The notes: a model not told the origin generated them from the letters alone. Counted from the first letter of the stretch, positions 24,024-33,715 are shown. The stretch: 64,000 nucleotides of DNA from Anaerolineae bacterium (GCA_020849765.1 JADLAY010000065.1:16651-80650), one strand, 5' to 3'. Numbers and translations are program-made.

Positions 24024-24923
24024 ATGTCAGAAACCCGGCAAGCCACTCTGCTCGTGACCGGCGCCTCCGGCCACCTGGGCCGCCGCGTCATCGAACTGCT
24101 GCTCGAAGCGCAGGCCGGGCCGATCGTCGCCTCCACCCGCACGCCGGACAAACTGGCAGATTTCAGCGCACGCGGCGTCGACGTGCGCCAGGCCGACTTT
24201 GACGACCCGGCCTCGCTGGCGGCGGCCTTCGCCGGTGTCGACCGCCTGCTGCTGATCAGCACGGATGCGGTCGGCCAGCCCGGCTACCGCATCAACCAGC
24301 ACGTCAGCGCCGTCAAAGCCGCCGAGGCAGCGGGAGTCAAGCACGTCCTCTACACGTCGATCGTCAACCCCGGCCCGGATACACCGGTCGTGCTGTCCGC
24401 CGACCACCTCGCCACGGAGACCGCCCTCGAAGCCAGCAGCATGGGCTGGACATTCCTGCGCAACAACATCTATGCGGACATCCTGCCTGTCTCGCTCAAC
24501 CGCGCGCTGCAGATGGGCAGCCTCTACGCCGCCGCCGCGGATGGCAAAGCCGCCTATATCACGCGCGAGGACTGCGCACGCGCGGCAGCGGCGGCCCTGG
24601 CCGACACGTTCGAGGGGCGGCGCGCGCTCGACATCACCGGGCCGGAAGCCCTGTCGCAGGCGGATCTGGCGAGCATCGCGAGCGCGATCGCGGGCAAGCC
24701 GCTGACCTACGTCGCGCTGCCGGTCGAGACGATGATCGACAACATGGTCAGCGCCGGGCTGCCCCGGCCCGCCGCCGCAGCCTATGCCTCGTTTGATCAG
24801 GGTATTGCCGAGGGGAAATTCGACGTAGTCACCAGCGCCGTCGAGGAATTGACCGGCCGCCAGCCGATGCGCATTGCTGACTTCCTGGCCGCCGAGCGCG
24901 AGACGCTCATGCAAGGACTGTAG
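24024..24923 (+). CDS. NmrA/QOR2-like NAD(P)H-binding oxidoreductase
   Basis: 299 residues from ATG 24024, with GGGAG upstream. A Rossmann fold opens LLVTGASGHLGRRVIELLL with the TGxxGxxG dinucleotide motif, then VRQADFDDPASLAAAFAGVDRLLLIS, and VKHVLYTSIVNPG where short-chain reductases have the catalytic segment. The C-terminal LPVETMIDNMVSAGLP and INxYADILP-like NNIYADILPVSL segments are typical of QOR2-type quinone reductases and atypical SDRs. It likely reduces quinones or aldehydes under electrophile stress, controlled by the divergent HxlR regulator. It has no Tyr-x3-Lys pair, consistent with the NmrA-like subgroup. Confidence 0.88.
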   Translation: MSETRQATLLVTGASGHLGRRVIELLLEAQAGPIVASTRTPDKLADFSARGVDVRQADFDDPASLAAAFAGVDRLLLISTDAVGQPGYRINQHVSAVKAAEAAGVKHVLYTSIVNPGPDTPVVLSADHLATETALEASSMGWTFLRNNIYADILPVSLNRALQMGSLYAAAADGKAAYITREDCARAAAAALADTFEGRRALDITGPEALSQADLASIASAIAGKPLTYVALPVETMIDNMVSAGLPRPAAAAYASFDQGIAEGKFDVVTSAVEELTGRQPMRIADFLAAERETLMQGL

Positions 24924-25007
24924 ACAGATCGGGTGCCGACTCAGCCGGGGTTGTGTCCCTGGCTGGACCGGCGCGGATTACGGTTCGTGCGTCCAGGCGT
25001 TCGCCGT

Positions 25008-25592
25008 TCAGTGGCGGACGCGGTAGCGGATGTGAGTCGCGTCTGGCGCATCGATCACCCGGACGATCTCCAGCTCGATGCGCGACGGCAGCAGATCGAA
25101 CAGGCGACGGCCACCGCCAAACAGCACCGGGATCTGGTGGATTTGCAGCTCGTCCAGCACCCCGGCCTCGAGCGCCCGCTGCGCCGTATACGCGCCGTGC
25201 ACCATTACGTTTCGATCCCCGGCGGCGGCCTTGGCCTGAGCCATCGCGCTCGCGATGCCGTCGAGCACGTAGGTCACCAGCGGATAGTTTGCCACCGAAG
25301 GCCCCGGTGGCCGGTGGCTGACGACAAAGATCGGGACACCGTGATGATTTCCGCCCCAGTGGTCGACCTGCTCCACAGTCCGACGACCGGCAAGCACGGC
25401 ACCCGTCGCATTGCCTTCGTCTATGAAGTGCGCTCCCCAGCCGGTGCCCGTCGTGTTGGGAGGTGATGCTTCGAAGCCATACCACTCGTGCAGGCGCATG
25501 AAGCCATCGCCGCCGGGGTTGTCCGGGTCGTCGCTCGGCCCCGCAGTATACCCGTCGAGTGACATCGACATGTAGAGCACTGATGTAGACAC
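25008..25592 (-). CDS. Dihydrofolate reductase / RibD C-terminal family protein
   Basis: 194 residues from GTG 25592, with AGGAGG five bases upstream. The N-terminus VLYMSMSLDGYTAGP matches the RibD-C/DHFR-like reductase start, followed by AVLAGRRTVEQVDHWGG and VPIFVVSHRPP, then the late block DRNVMVHGAYTAQRALEAGVLDELQIHQIPVLFGGGRRLF (key VHGAYTAQ, DEL.IHQIPVLFGGG). It should bind NADPH; the substrate is unknown. It converges with the NmrA-like gene and is followed upstream by the Clp_N gene on the same strand. Confidence 0.9.
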   Translation of the reverse strand: MSTSVLYMSMSLDGYTAGPSDDPDNPGGDGFMRLHEWYGFEASPPNTTGTGWGAHFIDEGNATGAVLAGRRTVEQVDHWGGNHHGVPIFVVSHRPPGPSVANYPLVTYVLDGIASAMAQAKAAAGDRNVMVHGAYTAQRALEAGVLDELQIHQIPVLFGGGRRLFDLLPSRIELEIVRVIDAPDATHIRYRVRH

Positions 25593-25754
25593 TTCGACCT
25601 CCTGTGAAACAAGCCGATCTCGCCCATGCAGGATATGCGATTGCGCTCAATGTGTCTTGGGAAAACTCAAGCACTGGATCGGCACGTGCAAGCGGCGGTC
25701 ACTTTGCGTGCGCACGACCTATGCGACCGTTCGCCGGTCGGGCATCGGTGCCGC

Positions 25755-26198
25755 TTACGCCTCGTCCGTCCACAGGTCGAGCGAGTCGAGCGCGCTGCGA
25801 ACGCGTTCCAACGACGTGCCTGCCTGCTCCAGAATCTGCGCGGTGGCCTCATCCTCCAGGCTGCCCGCCAGCAGATGGGCCGAGGCCAGCTTCTTGTCGC
25901 CACGCTTGTGGGCGGCGGCGGCGGCACGTTCGAGCGTCTTCTTGACGCCGTCGCTCAGATCGAGCTTGGCCGATGCCTCGCGACTGCCGTTCTGGCCGAG
26001 CGCGCGCAGCTTGTCGGTCGTCACGCCCAGCTCGTTCAAGACGTGGGCCGCCGTGCTCTCGCCTGGGGGGAGCTGGGCCAGCCCGGCGAGTAAATGCCGC
26101 ACCTCAATCAGGGTCGCCTGTTCGAGTTCAGCCTCGCGTTGGGCGGCGCTGAGGCTGTTCCTGGCGTTCGCCGTGAAGCGCAGCATCAGATTCGACAT
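25755..26198 (-). CDS. Stand-alone Clp N-terminal (double repeat) domain protein
   Basis: 147 residues, comprising only the two Clp_N repeats. Repeat 1 is about 3-70: LRFTANARNSLSAAQREAEL ... EVRHLLAGLAQ. Repeat 2 is about 80-147: DLSDGVKKTLERAAAAAHKRGDKKLASAHLLAGSL. There is no AAA+ module. Such proteins resemble ClpS2 or ClpC N-domains and may act as adaptors or substrate decoys for a ClpC-ClpP protease. It is divergent from the arylsulfotransferase-like gene. The operator at 26334-26372 lies between them, but its arrangement matches the sites of other genes when read toward the plus-strand gene. Confidence 0.85.
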   Translation of the reverse strand: MSNLMLRFTANARNSLSAAQREAELEQATLIEVRHLLAGLAQLPPGESTAAHVLNELGVTTDKLRALGQNGSREASAKLDLSDGVKKTLERAAAAAHKRGDKKLASAHLLAGSLEDEATAQILEQAGTSLERVRSALDSLDLWTDEA

Positions 26199-26333
26199 CT
26201 TCCTCGCCTTTTGCTTTGTCTGCCTACAGAAACAGGATACAACAACCGGCGTCGCACGGCTATGCCAATCGCGACCACCGCTGTGCCCTCTTGCCGCGAG
26301 AACGGCCGCCAGATCGCCCGCCGCTCAACGCCG

Positions 26334-26372
26334 GGTTAAGTCAGTTTTAAGGATATTTGAGGTGCATTTAAG
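26334..26372 (+). promoter_or_regulatory. OmpR-type direct-repeat operator, site 4
   Basis: In plus-strand orientation: GTTAAG (26335-26340), TTTTAAG (26345-26351), ATTTGAG (26355-26361) and ATTTAAG (26366-26372). On the complementary strand this gives CTTAAAT, CTCAAAT, CTTAAAA and CTTAAC with 11-, 10- and 11-bp spacing. The 17-bp core (CTCAAAT-ATC-CTTAAA) is identical to site 3. A -10-like TATGCT (26394-26399) lies downstream toward the plus-strand gene. Confidence 0.65.
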
Positions 26373-26407
26373 TTACGCCGCCGCATGAGACTCTATGCTC
26401 TTACGGC

Positions 26408-26455
26408 GGGAGACAGTGCAGCCGACTGTTGCGTGGCGCGCTGCGGCTGTCTCCC
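26408..26455 (+). other. Leader hairpin between promoter and arylsulfotransferase-like gene
   Basis: GGGAGACAG (26408-26416) pairs with CTGTCTCCC (26447-26455), 9 bp, followed by TTTCT. It lies in the probable 5' leader and could act as an attenuator or stabilise the mRNA. The rest of the gap 26199-26508 shows nothing else beyond operator site 4. Confidence 0.45.
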
Positions 26456-26508
26456 TTTCTGTTCGCGGACGAACACATTGTCGCCCAGATCAATCGTAAG
26501 AGTGCATT

Positions 26509-27858
26509 ATGAGGCCTTTCCTGTCTGCCGCCGGTTCCGCATACCGGCTGACCGCCGTCATCGGCATCACCTGCCTGACGGTTCTCCTCCTCGGCCATGG
26601 CCATATCGCCGCCGCCCAATCCGCCGAAACCAACGCCCCCTCGCCCGGTTACACCCTGATCTCGCCGCTGTTCGGCGAGCAAACCATCCTGCTCGACGCC
26701 GACAACAACGTCGTCCACGCGTGGACGCTGCCCTATCTGTCCGGCGGCATCGCCTACCTGCTCGACGACGGCCGCCTGCTGCAGACGGGCATCGTCGACG
26801 AGTCCGACTGGTTCCCGGAAGCGATCCGCACCGGCGGCCACGGTCACATTACCCTGCTCGATTGGGATGGTGACGTGCTCTGGGAGTACACCCTGCACAC
26901 GGAGACGCAGTTCGCCCACCACGGCATGGACGTCATGCCCAACGGCAACGTCATGCTGATCGTCTACGAGCGCTTCCTGAAGGAGGATGCGATCGCGGCA
27001 GGTCGTGATCCTGCGCTGTTCCCCGATGGGCGCGACGAGTTCTGGTCGGAAGCGCTGCTCGAGATCGACCCGGATACGAGCGCGATCGTCTGGGAGTGGC
27101 ACCTGTGGGATCACCTGGTGCAGGATGCCAACGCGGACGCCGCCAACTACGGCGATCCCGCGGCGCACCCGGAGCTGGTCGACGTCAACTACGTCGTCAA
27201 CTTCCCCAACTACACCGAGGACTACGGCATCCACGTCGAGTGGATTCACATGAACGCCGTCGACTACAACCCGCAGCTCGATCAACTGCTGCTCGGCGCG
27301 CGCCAGTTCAACGAGTTCTGGATCATCGATCACAGCACGACGAGCGCGGAAGCCGCCGGGCACACGGGCGGCGCATCCGGCAAGGGCGGTGATCTGCTCT
27401 ATCGTTGGGGCAACCCCGCCGCCTACCGCGCGGGCGATGAATCGGCGCAGGTCTTCTGGTTCCCGCACGATCCGCGCTGGGTGACGGATGGGCTGCCGGG
27501 CGCCGGGCACATCACCCTCTACGACAACGGCTCCTACGTCGGGCGCGAGAGCACGCGCGCCCTGGAGATCGCGCCCGCGATCAACGACGACGGCTCATAC
27601 GACCTGAGCGCCGGACAGCCCGCCGCGGGCGAGATCGTCTGGGAGTACGACTTGACGTCGGATTACTCGTTCATCCTGGGATCGGTGCAGCGCCTGCCCA
27701 ACGGCAATACGTTGATCAACGACGGCTATCAGATGCGCGTGTTCGAGGTGACGCCGGACGGCCAGACCGTCTGGGAATGGCGCGAGCCGAACGGCCTCTA
27801 CCTGTTCCACGTCGACCGCTATCCGGCGGACCTTCCGGCCTTCGCAGGCCACGGCTAG
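26509..27858 (+). CDS. Exported arylsulfotransferase (ASST)-like beta-propeller protein
   Basis: 449 residues. The signal peptide (about 1-36) ends AAAQSAE. The body is a repetitive beta-propeller: PGYTLISPLFGEQTILLD, VVHAWTLPY, FAHHGMDVMPNGNVML, IVWEWHLWDHLV, HVEWIHMNAVDYNPQLDQLL, FNEFWIIDHST, GDLLYRWGNPAAY and SVQRLPNGNTLINDG. The His-containing blocks and 'NPQLDQLLLGAR.FNE.WIIDHST' segment are the signature of the ASST-like family (Arylsulfotran). Known ASSTs transfer sulfate between phenols in the periplasm; many relatives have no proven activity. Operator site 4 and the leader hairpin lie upstream, suggesting control with the YceI, b561 and PDZ genes. Confidence 0.8.
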   Translation: MRPFLSAAGSAYRLTAVIGITCLTVLLLGHGHIAAAQSAETNAPSPGYTLISPLFGEQTILLDADNNVVHAWTLPYLSGGIAYLLDDGRLLQTGIVDESDWFPEAIRTGGHGHITLLDWDGDVLWEYTLHTETQFAHHGMDVMPNGNVMLIVYERFLKEDAIAAGRDPALFPDGRDEFWSEALLEIDPDTSAIVWEWHLWDHLVQDANADAANYGDPAAHPELVDVNYVVNFPNYTEDYGIHVEWIHMNAVDYNPQLDQLLLGARQFNEFWIIDHSTTSAEAAGHTGGASGKGGDLLYRWGNPAAYRAGDESAQVFWFPHDPRWVTDGLPGAGHITLYDNGSYVGRESTRALEIAPAINDDGSYDLSAGQPAAGEIVWEYDLTSDYSFILGSVQRLPNGNTLINDGYQMRVFEVTPDGQTVWEWREPNGLYLFHVDRYPADLPAFAGHG

Positions 27859-27901
27859 GGTCGCGACCAGACCAATTGGGCGAGGCGTAGTTGCCCTCTT
27901 T

Positions 27902-27999
27902 GCCCTCACCCTAAATCCCTCTCCCTGATGGAGAGGGACTTTCAGATCCGATTTTTCTCCCCTTCTCCCTAAGGGAGAAGGGGCCGGGGGTTGAGGGCA
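27902..27999. repeat. CCCTCACCC/GTTGAGGGC composite hairpin repeat
   Basis: GCCCTCACCCTAAATCCCTC, TCCCTGATGGAGAGGGA and CCCCTTCTCCCTAAGGGAGA then AGGGG (27960-27984, a perfect inner palindrome), ending GGGTTGAGGGC. It is nearly the same as 8963-9083. Nothing else is seen between 27859 and 28077. Confidence 0.8.
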
Positions 28000-28077
28000 A
28001 GCAGCGGCAAAAGTGAAGTATGACCACCTCTAGATTGGCCAATCTGCCTAATCGTCTTCCGACAACGCCGCGTCCCG

Positions 28078-29115
28078 TTATTCCAGCACGGCTTCTTCGT
28101 CGCGGTGGTAGCCGATCATCTTGTGGCGGTCTTCGTCCCACAGGCGAACGTGGAGCGATTTCAGGCTCGTGCGCACGGTCAGCGGCTCGATCACCTGGAA
28201 CATCGGGTTGTCGTTGTGGCAGTTTTCCAGCTTGTAGTTCGGGATCTTCGGGCTGAGGTGATGGATGTGATGGAAGCCGATGTTGCCCGTGAACCACTGG
28301 AGCACCTTCGGCATCTGGAAGTAGGAGCTGCCATAGAGCGCGGCGGTGGCGTAATCCCACTGCTCGTGACGTTCCCAGTAGACGTTCTCGTACTGGTGCT
28401 GGACGTAGAACAGGTAAACGCCAAGCGATGAGGCGACGGCGATGATCGGGATTTGCACGGCCAGGTACTGCCAGAAGCCGATCGTCGCGCTCATGCCGAT
28501 CAGGATGCCGAGCAGAATCAGGTTGGTCCAGGTGACGCTGTTGCGCTCACGAGCTTTGGCGCGCTCGTCGCGGACGGGCAGCCGCTGCAAGACGACGAAA
28601 TCGATCACCGGGCCGATGCCGAAGATGATGAATGGGTTGCGGTAGATGCGGTAGAAGATCTTCTGCCAGCGCGGCAGTTCCAGATACTCCTCGTAGGTCA
28701 GCGTCCACACGTCGCCCGTCCCGCGCCGGTCGAGATCGCCCGACGTGGCGTGATGGATGGCGTGCGCGTGACGCCAGGCATAGTACGGCGTGAAGGTGAT
28801 GATGCCCGTCAGAACGCCGACGATGTCATTGGCTCGGCGCGATTCGAAAAACGACCCATGGCCGCAATCGTGGAAGATGATGAAGATGCGCACGGCAAAC
28901 AGCCCGGCGACGATGGCGAAGACCAGCGTCAGGGCGTATGAGATCTCCAGGCTGCGATAAGCCAGATACCACAGGATGAAGAACGGGGCGATGCTGTTGA
29001 GCATCTGCCACAGGCTGCGGCGCATGTCGCTCTTGCGGTAGCCGGACACAGCTTGCTGCCAGGGGATCGAGTCTGCCTTGGGCGCAAATGCGCCATCCGC
29101 GGTGTTAACGGTCAC
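28078..29115 (-). CDS. Membrane fatty acid desaturase
   Basis: 345 residues from GTG 29115, with AGAGGAG about 12 bases upstream. The three histidine boxes of di-iron desaturases are complete: HDCGH (82-86), HAIHH (118-122) and HHIHH (282-286), among four to five hydrophobic helices. The pattern WRHAHAIHHATSGDLDRRGTGDVWTLT and FHHIHHLSPKIPNYKL matches the omega-3/delta-12-type acyl-lipid desaturase family. It would introduce double bases in membrane lipid acyl chains using O2 and ferredoxin or a similar donor. Regiospecificity cannot be read from sequence. It implies an aerobic lifestyle. The DEAD-box helicase gene ends 80 bp upstream on the same strand, and both families are often cold-responsive. 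Confidence 0.92.
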   Translation of the reverse strand: MTVNTADGAFAPKADSIPWQQAVSGYRKSDMRRSLWQMLNSIAPFFILWYLAYRSLEISYALTLVFAIVAGLFAVRIFIIFHDCGHGSFFESRRANDIVGVLTGIITFTPYYAWRHAHAIHHATSGDLDRRGTGDVWTLTYEEYLELPRWQKIFYRIYRNPFIIFGIGPVIDFVVLQRLPVRDERAKARERNSVTWTNLILLGILIGMSATIGFWQYLAVQIPIIAVASSLGVYLFYVQHQYENVYWERHEQWDYATAALYGSSYFQMPKVLQWFTGNIGFHHIHHLSPKIPNYKLENCHNDNPMFQVIEPLTVRTSLKSLHVRLWDEDRHKMIGYHRDEEAVLE

Positions 29116-29195
29116 GTCGTTTCTCTGCTCCTCTTGTCGATTGGATAAAAAAGATCTACCGGGATACGCCGGTAGATCGTGACGGATGCTGCGTC

Positions 29196-30539
<1,344 letters not shown>

Positions 30540-30643
30540 GGAACCTCAGTGTACGAATGATTGTGGCGCGTCAGACGCGCGCGTGATCTGCAATGGATGG
30601 GATGTGACCGGGTGGTTGACAGCAGCCGCCTGCTGGTGAGAAC

Positions 30644-30838
30644 TCAATAACCCAGGTGTTCCTTGTTGGCGGCGTCGAAACGGGCGCGGCGCACTTCCCC
30701 GGCTTCATGATGAAGCAGGCGGATGGCTTCCGCGACCGGCTCGTCGAGCAGTTTAGCCTGACGCATGACGGTGAGCAGCTCCCCGGCAAGGCGTTCCAAC
30801 TCGTGTAGTTGCTTGTCGGAGACCGTCTCTAGGTTCAT
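30644..30838 (-). CDS. Small conserved-type hypothetical protein
   Basis: 64 residues, acidic and strongly helical: MNLETVSDKQLHELERLAGELL, then VMRQAKLLDEPVAEAIRLLHHEAGEVR. It has no membrane segment or cysteine. The frame has a plausible RBS (GAGAGTGAG) about eight bases before ATG 30838 and codon use like its neighbours. I do not recognise a family; a two-helix hairpin is likely. It lies 104 bp upstream of the helicase on the same strand, so it may be co-transcribed. The 319-bp gap upstream (30839-31157) shows no gene. Confidence 0.6.
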   Translation of the reverse strand: MNLETVSDKQLHELERLAGELLTVMRQAKLLDEPVAEAIRLLHHEAGEVRRARFDAANKEHLGY

Positions 30839-31157
30839 TTCTACTCACTCTCGTCTCGCTCGTCAGATGGAGATGTAGCGCAGGATCAAGCGGGTGCGGT
30901 GGTGTCGTTGGAGGCCGTAACCGGATGATGGCGCGCGTGCTTACGATCAGCACCGGCCTGGGCAACCCTTCTCGTGGTTTGAGGTCAGACCAATGTGCAT
31001 TATCTCACATTTTGCCAATAATGACAGCGTAAGTTTAACCGGCGCGGAAGTTCAGATGAGCGCGCGGAGAGGAATTTGAGCGGTATTCACAGCACAAGAT
31101 CACCCGATGGCGAGGGCGCAGCACGGCCATTTTTACGCCCTCACCGGAATAGTTCCC

Positions 31158-31613
31158 CTACGCCGTCGGCAGCGGTTGAGCGAGAGCGTCCGCCACGCCC
31201 TGCTCGCCGAGCCAGTGCAGCGTGTGGCTCATAAGCTGCGTGTCGTCGAGCAGATGATCCTCGACCACCTGGCCCCAGACAATGCGCACGAACTGCGTGC
31301 CGTGGTTCTTGTACGTGCGGCCATCCGGCAGCGTGTCGCGGACGGTGAAGTGGACGGCGGCCTGCGTATTCCACGGGAAGCCGCTGACGACGATGCGATC
31401 CGCCTCAATCTGGAAGCCGGGGAAGATGTTGTGCAGGCGATGGAACCACGCGCGCACGGTATCTCGGCTGTGGAAGTCCGCGCTCAGCGCGTGATCCCCG
31501 GCGAAGGTGAAGTGAATGTCCGGCGCGAACTGCTTGAGCAGCGGTTCAAAGTCGGCGATGGAGATGTTGTGGAACCCCTGGCGGATGATGCGCTTCACAA
31601 TCGAGTGGTACAT
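31158..31613 (-). CDS. SnoaL/NTF2-like protein
   Basis: 151 residues of the alpha+beta cone fold: an N-terminal helix bundle (IRQGFHNISIADFEPLLKQFAPDIHFTFAGDH), then ADFHSRDTVRAWFHRLHNIFPGFQIEADRIVVSG and strands with TYKNHGTQFVRIVWGQVVEDHLLDDTQLMSHTL. This is the common SnoaL-like layout of cyclases, isomerases and unrecognised ligand-binding proteins. RBS AGGAG is eight bases before the ATG. It follows the PadR gene by 36 bp on the same strand and is probably controlled by it. Catalytic role unknown. Confidence 0.85.
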   Translation of the reverse strand: MYHSIVKRIIRQGFHNISIADFEPLLKQFAPDIHFTFAGDHALSADFHSRDTVRAWFHRLHNIFPGFQIEADRIVVSGFPWNTQAAVHFTVRDTLPDGRTYKNHGTQFVRIVWGQVVEDHLLDDTQLMSHTLHWLGEQGVADALAQPLPTA

Positions 31614-31649
31614 CGTCGCTGCTCCTGTCCTGGATGAACGGATGGGTCG

Positions 31650-32204
31650 TTACGGCAGTTGCTCGCTCAAAGTCCGGATGCTTTCCTGCAGCCACGCGAT
31701 GTACATCGTCTCGTACATCTCGCCGAAGCGGCGCGTGGCCTCCCACAGATAGGCGTGCATGGCGAGTTCCGGCTGCTCGGCCAGCATCTGGCCGATGGCG
31801 GCGGGCGCCTCCTGGCGATACTCGCTCAGCTTGTCCTGATGCAGTTTGAGCTGCAAGCGCAGTTGGCTCAGCAGCGCGTCTTTCTCGTCCGGTGAGGTGA
31901 AGAAGACCTTCGCCAGCAGGCCGTCCTTCTTGACCTCGTGCTCGGTGATCGGCGTCGCCAGCCAGTCGGCCAGCGCCGCGCGCCCCGCCTCGGTGATGGT
32001 GTAGACCCGCTTGTCCGGCTTGCTCTCCTGCGCTTCCACGTGCGAGATGACGTCGCCGTCGCCCTCCAACTGCTTGAGCGTGGCGTAGACCTGACTCAGC
32101 TTGGCGTGCCAGAAGTTGCCCGTCGACACGTTGATCCAGCCCAGGAGTTCGTAGCCCGTCATCGCGCGGTAATCGAGCAGCCCCAACAAAATGAACTTGA
32201 GCAT
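31650..32204 (-). CDS. PadR-family transcriptional regulator
   Basis: 184 residues. The PadR winged helix opens MLKFILLGLLDYRAMTGYELLGWI and continues FWHAKLSQVYATLKQLEGDGDVIS, EAQESKPDKRVYTITEAGRAALADWL. A C-terminal coiled, Vir_act_alpha-type dimerisation domain follows (about 95-184). PadR proteins repress detoxification or efflux genes and are lifted by ligand. The target is probably its own operon with the SnoaL-like gene: an imperfect 26-bp palindrome lies 19-44 bp upstream of the start. Confidence 0.93.
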   Translation of the reverse strand: MLKFILLGLLDYRAMTGYELLGWINVSTGNFWHAKLSQVYATLKQLEGDGDVISHVEAQESKPDKRVYTITEAGRAALADWLATPITEHEVKKDGLLAKVFFTSPDEKDALLSQLRLQLKLHQDKLSEYRQEAPAAIGQMLAEQPELAMHAYLWEATRRFGEMYETMYIAWLQESIRTLSEQLP

Positions 32205-32222
32205 AGTACATCAGCCTTTATA

Positions 32223-32248
32223 CATAAATCTTTATATATAGATTCATG
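32223..32248. promoter_or_regulatory. Candidate PadR operator
   Basis: CATAAATC-N10-GATTCATG, arms identical in seven of eight positions, with an AT-rich centre (TTTATATATA). It lies between the PadR start codon and a GTAGGG palindrome cluster at 32275-32330. Confidence 0.65.
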
Positions 32249-32274
32249 CGAAATGTCAAGCAATTGGCGAATTC

Positions 32275-32330
32275 GTAGGGACGCGATTTTTCGCGTCCGA
32301 AACGGCGGACGGCAAGAATGCCGTCCCTAC
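32275..32330. repeat. Two facing GTAGGG palindrome units
   Basis: GTAGGGACGCGATTTTTCGC, then GTCC, and GGACGGCAAGAATGCCGTCC with CCTAC. The two units are fused through a CGGCGGACGG junction, the same junction seen at 4247-4384. It lies between the PadR gene and the stop of the kinase at 32347. Confidence 0.8.
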
Positions 32331-32346
32331 AGTGGCCGTGTGACGC

Positions 32347-33708
32347 CTACGCCGCGACGCTGACCACCTGCCCGGCGTGACGCGGCAGACACACCGTGAC
32401 CGCCGTGCCCTTGCCGACCTCGCTTTCGGCGGTGATGGTGCCGCCGTGCGCCTCGACCAGCGCCTTGGCCACGGCCAGGCCAAGCCCGGTGCCACCCATG
32501 TCGCGGCTGCGGCCCGGATCGCCACGATAGAAGCGCTCGAAGATGTGCGGCAGATGCTCCGGCCGGATGCCATCGCCCGTGTCGGCGACCGTGATGCGCA
32601 CGGAGTCGTCATCCGCGGCCAGTTTCAGCGTGATCGTGCCGCCCTCCGGCGTGTGGCGCAGGGCGTTATTGAGCAGGTTGTGCAGCACCTGGTTGATGCG
32701 CGCCGCGTCGATCATTACCGGCGTCGGTCTATCCGCCTTGACCAGATCAAACTGGATGTTCTTGGTTTCCGCGACCATGTAGAACGGCGTCACCATGTCT
32801 TCGAGCGCGCTGCTCATGTCGATCTTCTGCTGCTGCAGCGGGAGCTGCTTGGCGTCCGCCTGCGACAGTTCGTGCAGGTCATTCACAAGGCGGCTCAGCA
32901 TGCGCGTCTGCTCGTACAGCCCGGCGATCTCCTGCTTGGTCAGTGGGTAAGTGTCGTCGACCAGCGCATACAGATTCGTTTGCAGCGCATTGATCGGCGT
33001 GCGCAGTTCGTGGGCCACATCGGCGACCAGGTTGCGCCGCAATTTCTCCGCATTCTGGAGCGCGTCGGCCATCCGGTTGAACGAATCCGCCAGCAGGCGG
33101 ATCTCGGACGTGCCCGTCGCCTTGACACGCCGTTCCAGCTCGCCCTTGCCGATCGCGTGCGTCGCCAGCGCCAGGTCTTCGAGCGGCGTCGTCAGCGAGC
33201 GGCTCATGAGGATGCCGAACAGGACGCCCATCACCCCGCCGACGAAGGTCGTCAGCAGCATGAACTCCTCGATGCCGACGCCGCGCACGAACGGGAACGG
33301 CTGAAAGGGCGCGGTCTGCCTGGCCTGGTTGGGGCCGACCAGCAGCACGGCCTGCGTCTGGCCATCGACCGTGATCGGCAGCGTTTGCAAGACGTCGAAG
33401 GTCGTCGTCGATTGCCCGTAGATCAGGTTGCCTTCCGGCGAAACCAGCGCATACTGCGCCTCGCGCAGCGGCGGAATCGTATCCTGCGCGATGGCGAGAA
33501 AGTCGCCGACGCCCTGCCAGTTGCCGTAGGTCTGATACAGATCGCCCAGCGCGACCTCGAAGCTCGCAGGCAGGATCTCCTGCCGCAGCTCGTCGGACTG
33601 TTCGAGGCTGGCACGAATCAACAGCACGCCGACCACCGTGATGACGAAGAAGCCGATCACGATGACGGCGGCGAACGCCAGGCTCATCCGTACCCAAAGA
33701 CGGTTCAT
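32347..33708 (-). CDS. Sensor histidine kinase (HAMP-HisKA-HATPase)
   Basis: 453 residues. Two helices (about 9-31 and 150-172) border an extracytoplasmic sensor of about 120 residues. HAMP follows (TPLEDLALATHAIGKGELERR). HisKA carries the phospho-accepting His in ADVAHELRTPINAL. The ATPase domain has NLLNNALRHTPEGG, DTGDGIRPEHLPHIFERFYRG and GGTGLGLAVAKALVEAHGG. RBS GTGAGG is five bases before ATG 33708. It is seven bases downstream of the response regulator gene and is its partner. The sensor has no recognisable subtype. Confidence 0.95.
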   Translation of the reverse strand: MNRLWVRMSLAFAAVIVIGFFVITVVGVLLIRASLEQSDELRQEILPASFEVALGDLYQTYGNWQGVGDFLAIAQDTIPPLREAQYALVSPEGNLIYGQSTTTFDVLQTLPITVDGQTQAVLLVGPNQARQTAPFQPFPFVRGVGIEEFMLLTTFVGGVMGVLFGILMSRSLTTPLEDLALATHAIGKGELERRVKATGTSEIRLLADSFNRMADALQNAEKLRRNLVADVAHELRTPINALQTNLYALVDDTYPLTKQEIAGLYEQTRMLSRLVNDLHELSQADAKQLPLQQQKIDMSSALEDMVTPFYMVAETKNIQFDLVKADRPTPVMIDAARINQVLHNLLNNALRHTPEGGTITLKLAADDDSVRITVADTGDGIRPEHLPHIFERFYRGDPGRSRDMGGTGLGLAVAKALVEAHGGTITAESEVGKGTAVTVCLPRHAGQVVSVAA

Positions 33709-33715
33709 AGCTGCC

